From positions 17,691,018-17,755,017 of the forward strand of contig NC_087377.1 of NCBI RefSeq assembly GCF_963675165.1: DNA of 64,000 nt, in the 5' to 3' direction. Of the stretch, positions 10,885 through 23,803 are shown in pieces; positions within the stretch are counted from its first letter, which is position 1; every line of letters starts with the position of its first letter. A program made the translations under genes and the position numbers. A model generated the notes under the pieces. That model saw only the letters and a list, made by a program, of their open reading frames with translations, did not search any database and was not told the DNA's origin. This stretch comes from Halichondria panicea. Taxonomy: Eukaryota > Porifera > Demospongiae > Suberitida > Halichondriidae.

Positions 10885-12788
10885 ATGCCTCGTACTAAGC
10901 TCTCACGAAGGGCTAAGAAGTCAAGAGTCAGTGTATACGAAAAGGGCAATAAATCAGAGGAAGAGATACCTCCACCATCGCCACCTGTGCCCGTCTCCAG
11001 CAGTAGTCCTCTAGCCGTCAAATCAACTACCTCAGGTACCGATATTATGTGTATACACGCACACTCTGTAGCTAAAAATTACATATGTTGTATTTTAATT
11101 AATACAGATACTCCTTCTACCCCGGCTCTAGTTTCCATGGAAACCAGCTCTCCCTCCGTGCACGACCTCACGGTGACGTATGACTACAGTACAGAGGACG
11201 TTCCCCCCGGCAATGGGAGTCACCCCACCACAGAGAGGTTCCTAGCTCTCTTCCCGTTCAACGTACGTAAGGCCCAAAGCTTTACCCCACTATACTCCCC
11301 CGTAAATTGCCATGCATCTCCATGTGCCCAAAATGTTCAAAATGATGGCACATTTTCAATCCTTAATTCAACACACAAATGTTCCTCTTTTATGTAGTAA
11401 ACTAGACCTAAGAGATGGTTATTATTGTCTAGAGGTGGTTAGTACCAACCACCACCACCGACCAGTGTGGGAACATCCCTGACTATAACATATTCCCCTT
11501 TCCTTCTTTATAGCCTCCTGTTTCCAATGTTTTGTTACCAGTGTGTATTGTACTCTCCCCTATTGCCTTACTGCCACACATCCTCTTTTTAACCCCCCCC
11601 CCCCCACACAGGAGTCTCCGAACACTCATAAAGCGAGCACTGGTAAGACCACTTGTCTCTGGACTGACCTCAGTCCCACTGTTAGCACACGGTCACGCAA
11701 GACACGACACTCAGACAACTCGTCAGGTTCGGCCTTGTCCTTACCACACCCACACACACACACACACACACTATGGCAGTTTTGCTCATGCATAGAGAAC
11801 TGAGGCACCACTAGGCTGCCCAGATAATACTAATTATTTCTACTCAATGCTAATTAAACATGCCTTACTTGTATATTGAGACATGTAAAATCGCTAAGTT
11901 AGGAATAATTTATTAGTAATAAGTAAATGCCCCCCTCACACACACACACGCCCACACAGATCTCCACCAGCTCAATGTGATTGCTCAAAAACTCAGAGAG
12001 GCTCTGACAGAACACAAGGCCACTGCACAGGAGGGAATGACCTTTGAACCCTCACCCGGTAAGATCTTCAATAATAATAATAATGAGCAGTAATTGTGAT
12101 ATTAAATTTTGTAGAGTGCAATACTCGACTAAATTTCTCGGATGAAGAAAAAGACGATAATTGTGAACCTGTCGAGGGCGGCAGTGAACCCTGTGACCCT
12201 AAAGAAGGCTACAAAGAGTGTGAAGATGATTGGTTCTGGTCGCAGGTAGCGCTACAAGTCGACACCACCACCCCTCCCGGGCGAAAAACGGCCCCACCCA
12301 CTACTACAAATTATCGAACATCTGACTCAAAAACTGGACAAAATACGGGAAAGAAGTTACTAGATTCCAGGAACAGATTAAATCGTCAAGCTCAGAAAAT
12401 TTGTTTAAACAAACCTTCAACAATCAAGAAATTTCCTTCGACCAGACCTGCCATTGAATTAAGGAGGAAAGCTAAATCCCCTTCAATCTATCAAACTAGA
12501 TCTGTTGTTACCTCGAGGCCACAAGTACAGTCTACACCTTGTACTGATGATGAATGGGGTTCCACTGGAGACAATGATTTCATCGATCAGCTGCTAACAC
12601 AGGGGGTGGGATTAGACACCCCACAGCTGCCAACGCAGGGGGCAGGATTGAACCCCCCACAGCTCGCTGGACCACACCCCTGCAAGTTGACAAAAGTGGC
12701 AGCCCCAAAATACTCTCAGGAAGATATACGCAGGAAAAGAGCTCTAGCTAAACAGAAACTCTATACCTCCAAACTGAACAAGCGTTGA
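10885..12788 (+). CDS. ETAA1-like, RPA-binding-type genome-maintenance protein
   Basis: Five exons close in phase: 10885-11035, 11108-11262, 11612-11726, 11960-12058, 12115-12788, giving about 397 residues. The N-terminus is basic (MPRTKLSRRAKKSRVSVYEK), followed by Ser/Pro-rich disorder. There are two acidic-aromatic stretches (CEDDWFWSQVALQ, DDEWGSTGDNDFIDQLL). The last 26 residues contain YSQEDIRRKRALAKQKL, resembling the RPA32-binding helix known from ETAA1, SMARCAL1, TIPIN and UNG2. In ETAA1 such acidic-aromatic patches bind RPA70 and the protein activates ATR at stalled forks. Assignment rests on short motifs and overall layout, not on a folded domain. A different RPA-binding protein remains possible. 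A family 1 repeat sits in its second intron. Confidence 0.5.
11385..11482 (+). repeat. Short interspersed repeat, family 1 (copy 7)
   Basis: Contains CCTCTTTTATGTAGTAAACT and GGTTAGTACCAACCACCACC. Similarity to the 1051 copy continues beyond the repeat to about 11535. Confidence 0.8.
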
Positions 12789-12971
12789 TTTGTGTTTATA
12801 ATAATTGTTCGTATGCTGTGTGTTCAATCAATACAATCAATCAACGAATCATTGTTTCCGTGGCAATACTCAAAATTTCATTTTATTTAGTATGCGCAGC
12901 ATATGGAGATTCTGCAAATATCATACATGGGATAAAAATGGCTATTAAGAATTAATGGAGTGTTAGTGTTA

Positions 12972-15364
12972 CTAGAATAGTAGTGTGTCATCAAGGTCCA
13001 CCTCTTCAACTAGTCGTTCTTTATTACCCTACATGAATACATAATAATTAGTGGATCTACAATAATTATAATCAAGGTACCGTATAAGCGGGTACAATAA
13101 TCTATGTTTACACCTACCAGAGATTTCTTCCTAAAAGGGTTCCATTTCCGTCCCTCCCCTTTCTTGTTTTTACCCCCCTTGCCCCCTCGTGGGGGGCCAG
13201 AGAGCACCCCCTCTAATATCAGGTGACAAGCCTCGTACTGATGAGCAGTCTCCACCAGTCCAGGTCGACACATCCGAATACCACGAATTACCTACACAAG
13301 CGGAAAGATTAGTTAAAAAGTAAAGTATCAATTCGGCCTTGGACCATGGTATAGAAATTAATTAGCAAATACTTCTTGATGACATCATTTGAAAGGTCTC
13401 TTTCTAAGCTTTCAGAAAATCATAAAATAGTTGAAATTGAATGAACGGAATTCAAGTTATGGCAGCTGAAAGAGTCCCCGAACAAACGATCGATGTAGTC
13501 ATATCTCACAAGGACAATTCCTAAACACTGCACTTCTCATTCTATAGTTGCTACACTCGATTAGACTATAGAAGGAGAGGGATTTAAATCTACGATTTGA
13601 CTGACCTGATCCAGTATATTCGGGTCCTGGTAGTCCCAGACTGGAGGGTTCGGGTCAGGTGATACCATGAGCTCATGAGCAATCGCCACGGCAGCAAAGC
13701 AACCAGACCTCCCTCCTCCCATAGCACTCACCACCAACACAGGCTGCATGCATGAGGGTATAATGCATAATACTATTCGTTTCACCGAAACCGGGCAACG
13801 CCCCAACTTGAGGGTATTAATAAACACATCGTTAGACAGGCATTTCAAAGGGCTACAAGATGCATCTTTTATTGTGACTAATTACTCACCACCAACACAG
13901 GCTGCATGCATATAACGTAGTACTCACAGAGCTGACTGTTTGCTGCAGTCTTGATTTGAGCATGTTGTGATACATGTCGGCTACATGTCCCACAGAGGAA
14001 GGGGCGGAGTTTTGTGGCCATGCCGTATAGTGGTACATGGTAACTGTCTCTCGCTCGTTATCTGCCGAGCTGTGCAGGTCACATGACCGTACTAGGAGGT
14101 CAGGGTTCGTCATGGAGACACTCTCGCTTGTGGTAGTGACATTGAGCGGACCTAAAGTGTGGGTGTGTGGTGTGTGGTGTGTGGTGTGGGGGGGTTGTGT
14201 GTGTTTGAGGGTATACAAAAAATATAATTTGTGTGGGAGAAATTGTGTCCTATTCCCGTTACTAACTCAAACGAAATACTCACTTAAATCTGATGTTTTA
14301 GTATAGTGTGCATGTGGGGTGTGTGGGGTGTGTGGGGTGTGTGAGGTGTGTAGGGTGTGGGGGAGATGCGAGGACAAGACAATTTCTTAATATATTTTAC
14401 AAAAATGCCGGCTATCACAGAGCTGCTCCTCACCTTGTGTCCATTCTCTACCCACAACGAGGGGGTGGGTCTGCCTTGTCCCCTCCTCCGGCCACCACTG
14501 GACCACCTCCCCCTCACACGTGAGCACAACTATTACACACACACGCTGCTCCCACACCATACGCCACATGTCCCCCACCGTGTCCACTGTCGGGGATTGC
14601 GTTACTATGTAACTCTTGGGATGGCCGGGCGAACCAACAAAACTGGAGAATATAAAGAAAAAATTTTGGAAGTGTTCCAACTACTACGTCCTTGGGATTT
14701 GTTGGGACACTATATAATTATTATTATTATAATACATATCCAGTATCAATAATCTTTTGTTAGCTATGCCATTTCGTGAACCTAATTTTCACGAGGATTG
14801 CTATAACTCACGAAAACAGCGAAAAATTAAGCCCCTCGAAAAAAATGTTTGCTCTATACGCTGTACAATATAAAACAGGTCCCAGGAACTTCCCACCAAG
14901 CGTATATACTATCATTTATTATATTATAGCGGGTGATTTTCGTTGGTGCAAATTTTCGTACGAATGACCCATTTATGTATTCGTACAGCTCAGGATAGTA
15001 ACTTTGAATCTATTGCGGTAGAATAATTAATTTTTGTATGATATGCTATTCATACGAAATATATACGAAAATGTCCACCATATGAAAATAACCCGCTATA
15101 CGGTTGTACAATGTATACAGGTTTCCCGGGAAATTCCCACCTAGCATTGATGTAGTCTGATCCCAGCTCTTCCATCACCAGCTGTAGTCTGACTCTGGTA
15201 GAGTCCGGGGGTGAGGGGGCGGATATCCTGTTCTTGCTCAGGTTGCTGGGGAGGGTGGCTGCTATCGGCCGCTCGTTTGCTGACTCAGCTGTTTGGAGGG
15301 CGTTGAAGCCGCTGTGTAGGAACCCACCCATTTTGAGCATCCCCACTCTCATTCGTAGTGCCGT

Positions 15365-15406
<42 letters not shown>

Positions 15407-17735
15407 GCCATCTTTCAACAGCCATAACTTTGGTACCGTTGATCCAATTTAAAAATTTTTATGATTTTCCGAAAGCTTAGAAAGAGACCTTTCAAATGCC
15501 ATGTTTAAATCCAAAATTTGGTATGGGTCATAATTTCTCATTTTTCGGCCTTGGAGCATGGGCTATTATCTACGGTGTTGCCAAATTGGCAAATACTTTT
15601 ATATCTCTCGAATATAAACTTTGATGATACCATTTGAAAGGTATTTTTGTAAGCTTTCAGACAATCATAACATTTTTGACATTGGATTCACGGAATTCAA
15701 GTTATGGCAGTTGAAAGAGTCCCCGAATCGTTGATTAAGTAACAGCCATAACTTTAGTACCGTTGATCCAATGTCAACAATTTTATGGTTTTCTGAAAGC
15801 TTAGAAAGAGACATTTCAAATGATGTGTTTAAATAGCTTTGGAAATCAACGTACCCATTGTTCCTTGACTGGCTTCATCTCCCCATGCTCAGGGGATGTT
15901 AGGATGGTGTCACGGTTGGTGATACCTGCGATACGCTCCACTGTCTCAGAGCGATGCATGGTGCCAGTGGGGTGTGGCTGTGGGTGTGGCCCTTCATACT
16001 CCTGCATGGGGGGGGGAGGTAATTTAGTATAACGATAACATATTAATTATGTTCAAAAGTTATCTAGCTCTATAATAGCGCTTTTTCTTACTTTAATAGA
16101 AATCAAGTTAAGCAATCACTAGCTAGAGCTGCAGAGAGGCCTTTTAGATGGTGTTTTAAATCAGAAATCTATTTTTGGGCCTATTTTCGGAAATTATGGC
16201 CTGTTTTAAATTAGCATAATAATTTTTGTTGAATTTGGACCAGCAGAACTCTAGTTACAAAGCCGACTCTAGTACTCTCAAATGAACGTTAAATAAATCA
16301 TCTTTGAATGGCCATAACTTTAGTTCCGTTGGTCCAATAACATTAATTTTACAATTTTCTGAAAGCTTAGAGAGAGGCCTTTCAGATTATAATAATAATG
16401 TGTCTAGTTTGAGTTCTGTTGTCAGGGAATGAAACGATACAGACATGTAGGCAATATTTACCATTTGCTCTCGGCTTAATCGACTGGATGCTCTTCTAAT
16501 CTCTCCTTTGTTGACTCCTTCCTTATTTGGGGATGGACCAGCACTGCCCATTTTGCTCTCAGTATAGGTCATGTGACTAGGGCCGTCGGGAAAAGAAGTG
16601 GGGTCTTCTTCCGTCAACGGTAGTAGTTCAATAGGCTGTGTCTGTCACATAGTGTATGTGTATGTGTGTGTGTGTGTGTGTGGGGGGGGGGGTGTGTGTG
16701 TGGGGGGGGTGGAGTGTGTGTGTGTGTGTGTGGGTGTGGGTGGGGGAAGAGTGGAGATAGTGGCAACGGAGGATAATGGAAAGAAATCTCACAATAAAAG
16801 CTATTAAAAACTAAACGTACCGATCGGTGATTTGTCCTGTGATGGTTATGTGAGCTAGGTGTGTCCTCTGCAAGTGAAGGGGGCGTGGCATAGACAGACA
16901 GTATTGAAAACAATATAATTATAATACCTCATTAAACTCTGTACTATGACCTCTGAACTACTACAGTACATGCTGTTCAATTTTATACGGATAAAAATGA
17001 AAAAATAAATCTAGTATTATTTCAGCTTCTTACCTGGCACCCGGAAGCCTCTACTGTGACTGGAGCTCTTCGATAGTTTTTTCTTTATATATTGTGAGAT
17101 GGACCCTCTGCGCGTGCGACTGTGCGCCTGAGTGACCACCATCGTCTGTGCACTCTCGTCAGGTAAGGGGAGGGAACCTAGTGCCTCCAGGGTGGTGTGT
17201 CTGAAGACAGAAAACAATATAATTATGTGATTCATTTTACAGTGCACATAAAATGCTAATTATGTCGATTTTATATGATTCAATTTTACAGTGTTACCAT
17301 AAAAATAAAACAGTGATTATTATTTCGAGGATATAAACTTTCGCAGAAATATTGTTTGAAGGCTTTGCAGTTTAATTTTTGTGGAATAGCAGCCTTTTTG
17401 CAGCATGCATGCATGTGTTAATAAATTCATGTCCGCGGTACATGCTTAATCAGCGAAAACCACAAAACATTTATACCCTCGAGAGTTTGTGTGAAAAATA
17501 CAAAAAAGTTGGACCGTGATCTATTCTCTGACCTCTGTGACGGAGCTACGGTGGTAGAGACAATGTTCTGTCTGTAGAGTGTGGGCGGAGCTGTCGTTCC
17601 TTCCATCATGTTTTGAGTGGGCGGGGCTACAGAATGGGGGATTCCCCTCAGTCCGAGTGATTGTAACACCCCTTGTTTCTGCATCATCTCAAATAACTAC
17701 AGTGTGTGTGGGTGGTGTGGGCAGTTAACAAGTGG

Positions 17736-17796
<61 letters not shown>

Positions 17797-20700
17797 AGGG
17801 GGTGTACATGCATGTGTGAGGAGTGGCGTGGGCGGTTAACAAATGGTAGTGTGTGTATAGGGGGTTAGCAAGTGATAGAATGAACATCGCTATCTACATA
17901 ATTATAGCTATAATTATAATAATAACTATAAGTCTATCTCACGCACACTAGTGAGTGCAGGAGAGGACAGTCGTGTATCATGGAGGTCCAATACCCTCAG
18001 GGAATGATTGTGCTTCCCGATCACCTCCTCACACCTCACGCCCACACCATCTCCGAGCGGGTTCTGTAACAAACCATCGAACACGTAAAAGTTAACACTG
18101 ATAGACTACCGTATAGCGGGTATATTCTGAGGGTATATATGGTTTTCGCTGATTAAGCATGTATCGCGAACATTTATACTCACAAATTTAATATCGCATG
18201 CATGCTGCAGAAAGGCTGCTATTCACGAGTATTATTCCCGCGAAAACCTTTCTAACGGTCATTCCACGAAAGTTTATATATATACTTGAAATATATGGGA
18301 AAAGTGCCTCAGAGCAGGTATACTATGGGACTGCAACTTGTATACCTAGTATTCTGTTGCCAAGTAATTTTATTGTAGTCAAGCATCGAGGGCAATGTTT
18401 GGGCATGCGCACTAGTATCTAAATGAGTTAGACACTGTTTTGTCGGTGTCCATGTGATTTAGAAGCCCTCAGCCACTTTAGTACCCTCGCTACGCTTTGG
18501 ATACTAAATCAGTGCCTTTGGGCTTCTAAATCCCATAGACACCTCCAAAACAGTGTCTAACTATAACTTGTAGCTACGACTCACCTCTGCCAGATAGAGT
18601 GATGTGAGGGAGGTGTTCTGGGACAGGGAAGCTATTAAAGTGCTCCCGCCATCGTCGTGAATATCATTACCAGAGAGGATCAGCTTCTGGAGCGTGTCCG
18701 TGTATCTTAGCAACTCGGCCAGTGCAGTGGCTCCACTGTCTCCAATCCTGTTGTCCGCTAAACCAAGACTGAGCAATCCTGCAAAAAATATAACACAGCA
18801 CGAATATGTGAACAACACTACATGGGAGAATAACCGTTATAACTAGAGCTAGAATGTTACTTTCCTACTACAGAATATGCCCAAACAAACTAAGCACAGC
18901 AGAAAGAAATCGCTTAGTAAATGTTAAGATAGGAGGAAAGTGGGGACTATATAATGCAGTGCTGTGTCCCCTAATTGCTGGTTAAGACAGCATTCAGATG
19001 CTAATTGCGTACAACAACTAGAGATCATTGCACTAAGTAGTGAATGTTGACAGAGAGATCGAGTGGGAGATAGCTCACGTGTATTAGTCTTCAGTCCGCT
19101 AGCCAACATGGTGGCACCAGCACATGTGATCTGATTGCCTCCCAATCCTATACTCTCCAGAGGTATGCAATGAGTGCTCCTCTCAACATCATCATCACAA
19201 CCGGCAGAGTCGGGGGTCTCCTCCGATATCTCGTCATCACCCACGGCAATGCTGACGTGGGACGGGGTGACTCCTAGCTCAAGCATCGGACGTAAACCAC
19301 CACCACGAATCTGCTCAGTTAAACTTGCCTGACTTGAGGTTTCTGCATAGAGAGTGATTTACCGTAACCAATTTTCTTTAATATAACCTATAGCTTTCAC
19401 TGAATTAGAGAAAAGTCGAGTCAGGAACGAGGCTACCGTAACTACTACTACAAGTATCAAACATAATTATGGGAATTGAATTTTGCAAAAGTTGCATGAA
19501 ATTGGTAAAAAATCCATTGTCATAATTTTTGACAGAATACTCAATTAACTTACCGCCATCGATTCCATCAGTTTCATCAGCTGCATGGTTCCGCTGAGCC
19601 ATGATTGCCACGGCAATATGCTCCACCCCCCTGTCGGATATCTCGTTACCCCCTAGACCCAGCCAAGTGAGACTAGAGTACTGAGCATTGGAGAGTAGTG
19701 CTATAGCCAGAGCTTTAACCCCTTCATCACCAACGTGATTACAGCCGAGCTGGAGGGGGAGGGGTTACGTTAATGAATTTTAACAGGAAATATTTGCACA
19801 CAAAAGTTTGATTATACGTGTTATATATAACCTTCTCCAGCACTTATTACTGGAAAATTTGGTTGGTTAAATTTGGCAATTTGGCAGATTTTACTGAAAA
19901 AGCCATGTCAGTTCAAATGGCTCATTCGCTAAATCTAATACCCGTTAAATTTTCTTAACTAAATGTACCTATACTCCCCCTCACCCCTAACCACTGCAGA
20001 GTGGTATTGGTAGCCAGTGCATGCGCCAAAGCCTCTGCTCCAGAATGAAACAACCTGTTCTTCCACAACGAGAGTCCCTTTAAAGATGAGTTGATTGCGA
20101 GAGCGTTCCCAATCTGCTCCACTCCTAAATCACTGATTGAGTTATGGCCGAGGTCAAGGGTCGTGAGGGTGTGGTTTTTCCGCAGTGCCCCCGCTAATAT
20201 GACTGTCCCCTCGTCCCCGATGTTACATGAGGAGAGAGTGAGGTGACGGAGGGAGCTGCACTGTTCCAATAGCTGTGGGGGATATAGTGTGTGTGTGTGG
20301 AGTGTGTGTGAGGAGTATAGTGTGTGTGTGGAGTGTGTGTGAGGGGTATAGTGGGTGTGTGTGGAGTGTGTATGAGGGGTGTAGTGTGTGTGTGGAGTGT
20401 GTGTGAGGGGTATAGTGTGTGTGTGTGAGGGGTATAGTGGGTGTGTGTGGAGTGTGTGTGAGGGGTGTAGTGTGTGTGAGGGGTATAGTGTGTGTGTGTG
20501 GAGTGTGTGTGAGGGGTATAGTGTGTGTGTGTGTGGAGTGTGTGTGAGGGGTATAGTGTGTGTGTGTGGAGTGTGTGTGGGGGTATAGTGTGTGTGTGGA
20601 GTGTGTGAGGAGTATAGTGTGTGTGTGGAGTGTGTGTGAGGGGTGTAGTGTGTGTGTGTGGAGTGTGTGTGAGGGGTGTAGTGTGTGTGTGGAGTGTGTG

Positions 20701-23480
20701 TGAGGGGTATAGTGTGTGTGTGTGTGGAGTGTGTGTGAGGGGTATAGTGTGTGTGTGTGTGGAGTGTGTGTGAGGGGTATAGTGTGTGTGTGGAGTGTGT
20801 GTGGGGGTATAGTGTGTGTGTGGAGTGTGTGTGAGGGGTATAGTGTGTGTGCCCTATTAGAAGGTCTTGAAATGATATTGGCAAGGATATTGCCATGATA
20901 ACGACATGAATCTTGGCATTTTTTACCAAGGTACATTCATGATAATGGTGCAAGAATCATAAAAGATACTCTGCATGAATCTTGTACAAGAATCATGTAA
21001 GGCTCATGCATTATAATCACAAGAACTACACATGAAACTTGTAAGAAACACCCAGTATCTCATGTGGGAAACATGCAAGTAACAAGAAAATGTTCTAAAA
21101 CTTGGAAGTAGTATCAGTAAGTAGTATCAGTGAACGATGGATGGTTTACAAAAATAGGGTCCTTTAATTTATAACAATAGGTTTAGAATCCCGGCACTTT
21201 TGGTTTGCTTTAGAAATCAATGTTTTTTCATTCCATCCTTCTTCACCAAATCTCTTTTCCACCAGCCTCATCATGTGTTTCACCTTTTCCTCATCCAGAC
21301 CTGGCTTCTTGCTTTTGTCTGACTTGTATAAGAGAGATACGGACAACTCTTCTTTTGAAAATATGGCATCCATAAGCAGGAGAGCGAAAGCGTAAGCATC
21401 CCTTGCTGGCAATCGCATCACATTCCGACCATTTATCTGTATATGAAAAATATAAAATTTGTCTGCATTGTGCGTAAACGCATAACACTTACAATTTCAT
21501 CCTCCGACTGCTCAGCCTTCACCACCACACCAGATTGCTGTGGAGAGGCTTTCAGGAGTGTCACAAGCTCAGCCAACGTGTTTTCCATCCGGTTGAGCTT
21601 TTCTAGTACCTCTCCCAAAGGGTTTTCTACTCGGTTAGCCTGAAAGGGCATTAGCAACATGTCACACCCACCATACAGTAGTACATTACCTTGTCAGTAC
21701 GAACAGGAGTTGTAATCATAGCTTCTTCTCGCTTTTTGTCACTACGAACCGAGTCATCAAGCTTTCGCTTCTTTTGAGCATTTGTTAGAAGGTTCAGTGT
21801 CTCAGAAGTGTTTAGTTTTCTTGGCAGACCCTGCACCTCGTTTTCACGCTGACGTGGGCCTCGTCGACCTTTTTGTGGCTGTTTCCCCTTTTCTTTTCGC
21901 TTTTCTATATTCTCCTTGTCACTTTCATCTAAAGTAAAATTATATACACCATTATATCTAAAAAACACATACTAGCACCTATGCAAATACCTTTAAAATG
22001 AACAAATTGAACCGCATACTCCTTCCCCTTGTATTTGAGCATCAAGTTGCTACCCTTTGTAAAATGTTCCAGAGTGAGTGTTTCACCACTGTCTGTTGAC
22101 AACTCGCTGAGCTTAGTTTTGTGCTGACTGCCAGTTTGTGAACACTTCACAATAGCAATCCCTGAAATAAAATGAGGAATCTAGCTGAACTCTAGCTGCA
22201 CACTAGTATAGCACATTATAGACTATACTTACTTGACTGGTCTAAAAGTGCTGTCTTGATATTTTCAACATTATCTCTTAGCTTAGTAGAGGGTCTGTAT
22301 GCTCTCTTAGGCCTTGGCTGATCTTGCTCTATCACCGCTGGAGGTGAGCTGGTAACCGAGTCTGAGAGGGACCGAGATAGAGAGTCATCTTCGCTGGTAG
22401 CGCCAGAGTATTCTGAACTTGAGTTCATGATGGACTGCATACTATATTTAGCTAGCTAGCTATCTTATGCAGCCACGTGTGCGTTCTGAATAGTGCACAT
22501 CAAACTAATGAAGCCACGTGGTGCACGTGTGCGTTCTAAATATTGCACACCGTGCATTATTTAGACCGTAATTACAATAATGGCTACTCCATCAAGAACA
22601 AGAACCCACTATAGGAGGTACCTGAGGGATGCTTCAGCTCCAATACCTAGATCAACCCTCTTACGCTATAAGAAGTTAGCAAGCAATAAGTCAGGTAAGG
22701 CTAGCATATTGCTTTAATAAATAATTAGGCCATGCAAATAATAATTTTTATTATATAAAGTGTGTGTGTATAGTTTAATAATAATGCTAATAATTGCAGT
22801 GCCAAACCCGTTGCAAGACATCAACCTGCCACCCGCATCTTCACCAGCACTCTCCATGCCCCCATCTTCACCAACACCCCCTTCTTCACCAGCCCTATCT
22901 TCACCACTCTCCACGCCCACATCTTCACCACACTCCACGCCCACATCTTCACCAGCACTCTCCACGCCCACATCTTCACCAGCACTCTCCACGCCCACAT
23001 CTTCACCAGCACTCTCCACACCCTCGTCTTCACCGCCCTCATCTTCACCACTCTCCACGCCACCAACCCATTCAAAACTTCTGTATCCAGGTGCAAACGT
23101 CACTGTTTTTGAAGCATTATGTGCCATCATGCAATTCTGTACGTCCTTCAAGTTGTCATATACTGCAATAGGAGCACTTCTAACTCTATTGATATTCATC
23201 TCCCCCGAGCAAAACCTAATACCTCCCACCCTCTACAAATTGAAAAGGTTTTTCGAAAGACAAACTCCTGTTCACAGCCATAAGAAAATCTGCATGACTT
23301 GTGACGCGAACAAGGAAGAGTGTACCTGTGAAAATCTCCATTCACCTACTGCCGACTTAGTGCATTTGAACATTACAAAATCTGTGGAGGCAGTATTATC
23401 AAGTAAGTGTGTATATGTGCGTGCGTGTGTGAGGTGTATGCGTGTGTGAGTGTGTGTGTGTGTGTATGCGTGTGTAAGTA

Positions 23481-23530
<50 letters not shown>

Positions 23531-23712
23531 AGTGTGTGTGTGCATGTGAGAGTTTGTGTGTAGTGTGTGTGAGTGTTGTGTGTTGTGTGTGTATGCGTCG
23601 TGTGTGTGTGTGTGTGTGTGTGTGTGCATGTGCGAGTTTGTGTGTAGTGTGTTGTGTGTAGTGTGTGTGTGTGTGTGTGAGTGTTGTGTGTTGTGTGTGT
23701 ATGCGTGTGTGA

Positions 23713-23753
<41 letters not shown>

Positions 23754-23765
23754 CGTGTGCGTGTG

Positions 23766-23803
<38 letters not shown>

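Larger units (their letters stand above)
12972..15367 (-). other. Catalytically dead PTP domain exons of the LRR-PTP gene
   Basis: PTP landmarks in order: KNRISAPSPPDSTRVRL and GSDYINA (substrate loop, with the usual KNRY Tyr missing), PKSYIVTQSPTVDTVGDMW, MVWEQRVCVIVVLT, YHYTAWPQNSAP, VVSAMGGGRSGCF and RPGLVETAHQYEA. Active family members have WPD with a catalytic Asp and HCSAGxGRTG with a catalytic Cys. Here the WPD Asp is Gln (about residue 886), and the P-loop His-Cys pair reads Val-Ser (Ser about residue 920), while the P-loop Arg is kept. The fold is complete with intact splice sites and no stops, so this looks like a maintained pseudophosphatase, possibly a phosphotyrosine-binding or scaffold module. 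Confidence 0.8.

Noticed and set aside
12972-15367. Active receptor-type tyrosine phosphatase
   Set aside because: The catalytic Cys and the WPD Asp are both replaced and there is no membrane helix in the gene.
19955-20953. 332-codon open frame with HTHTIPLTHTPH repeats joined to LRR sequence
   Set aside because: Only 19985-20272 is a real LRR exon with an acceptor at its border; the rest is translated minisatellite.
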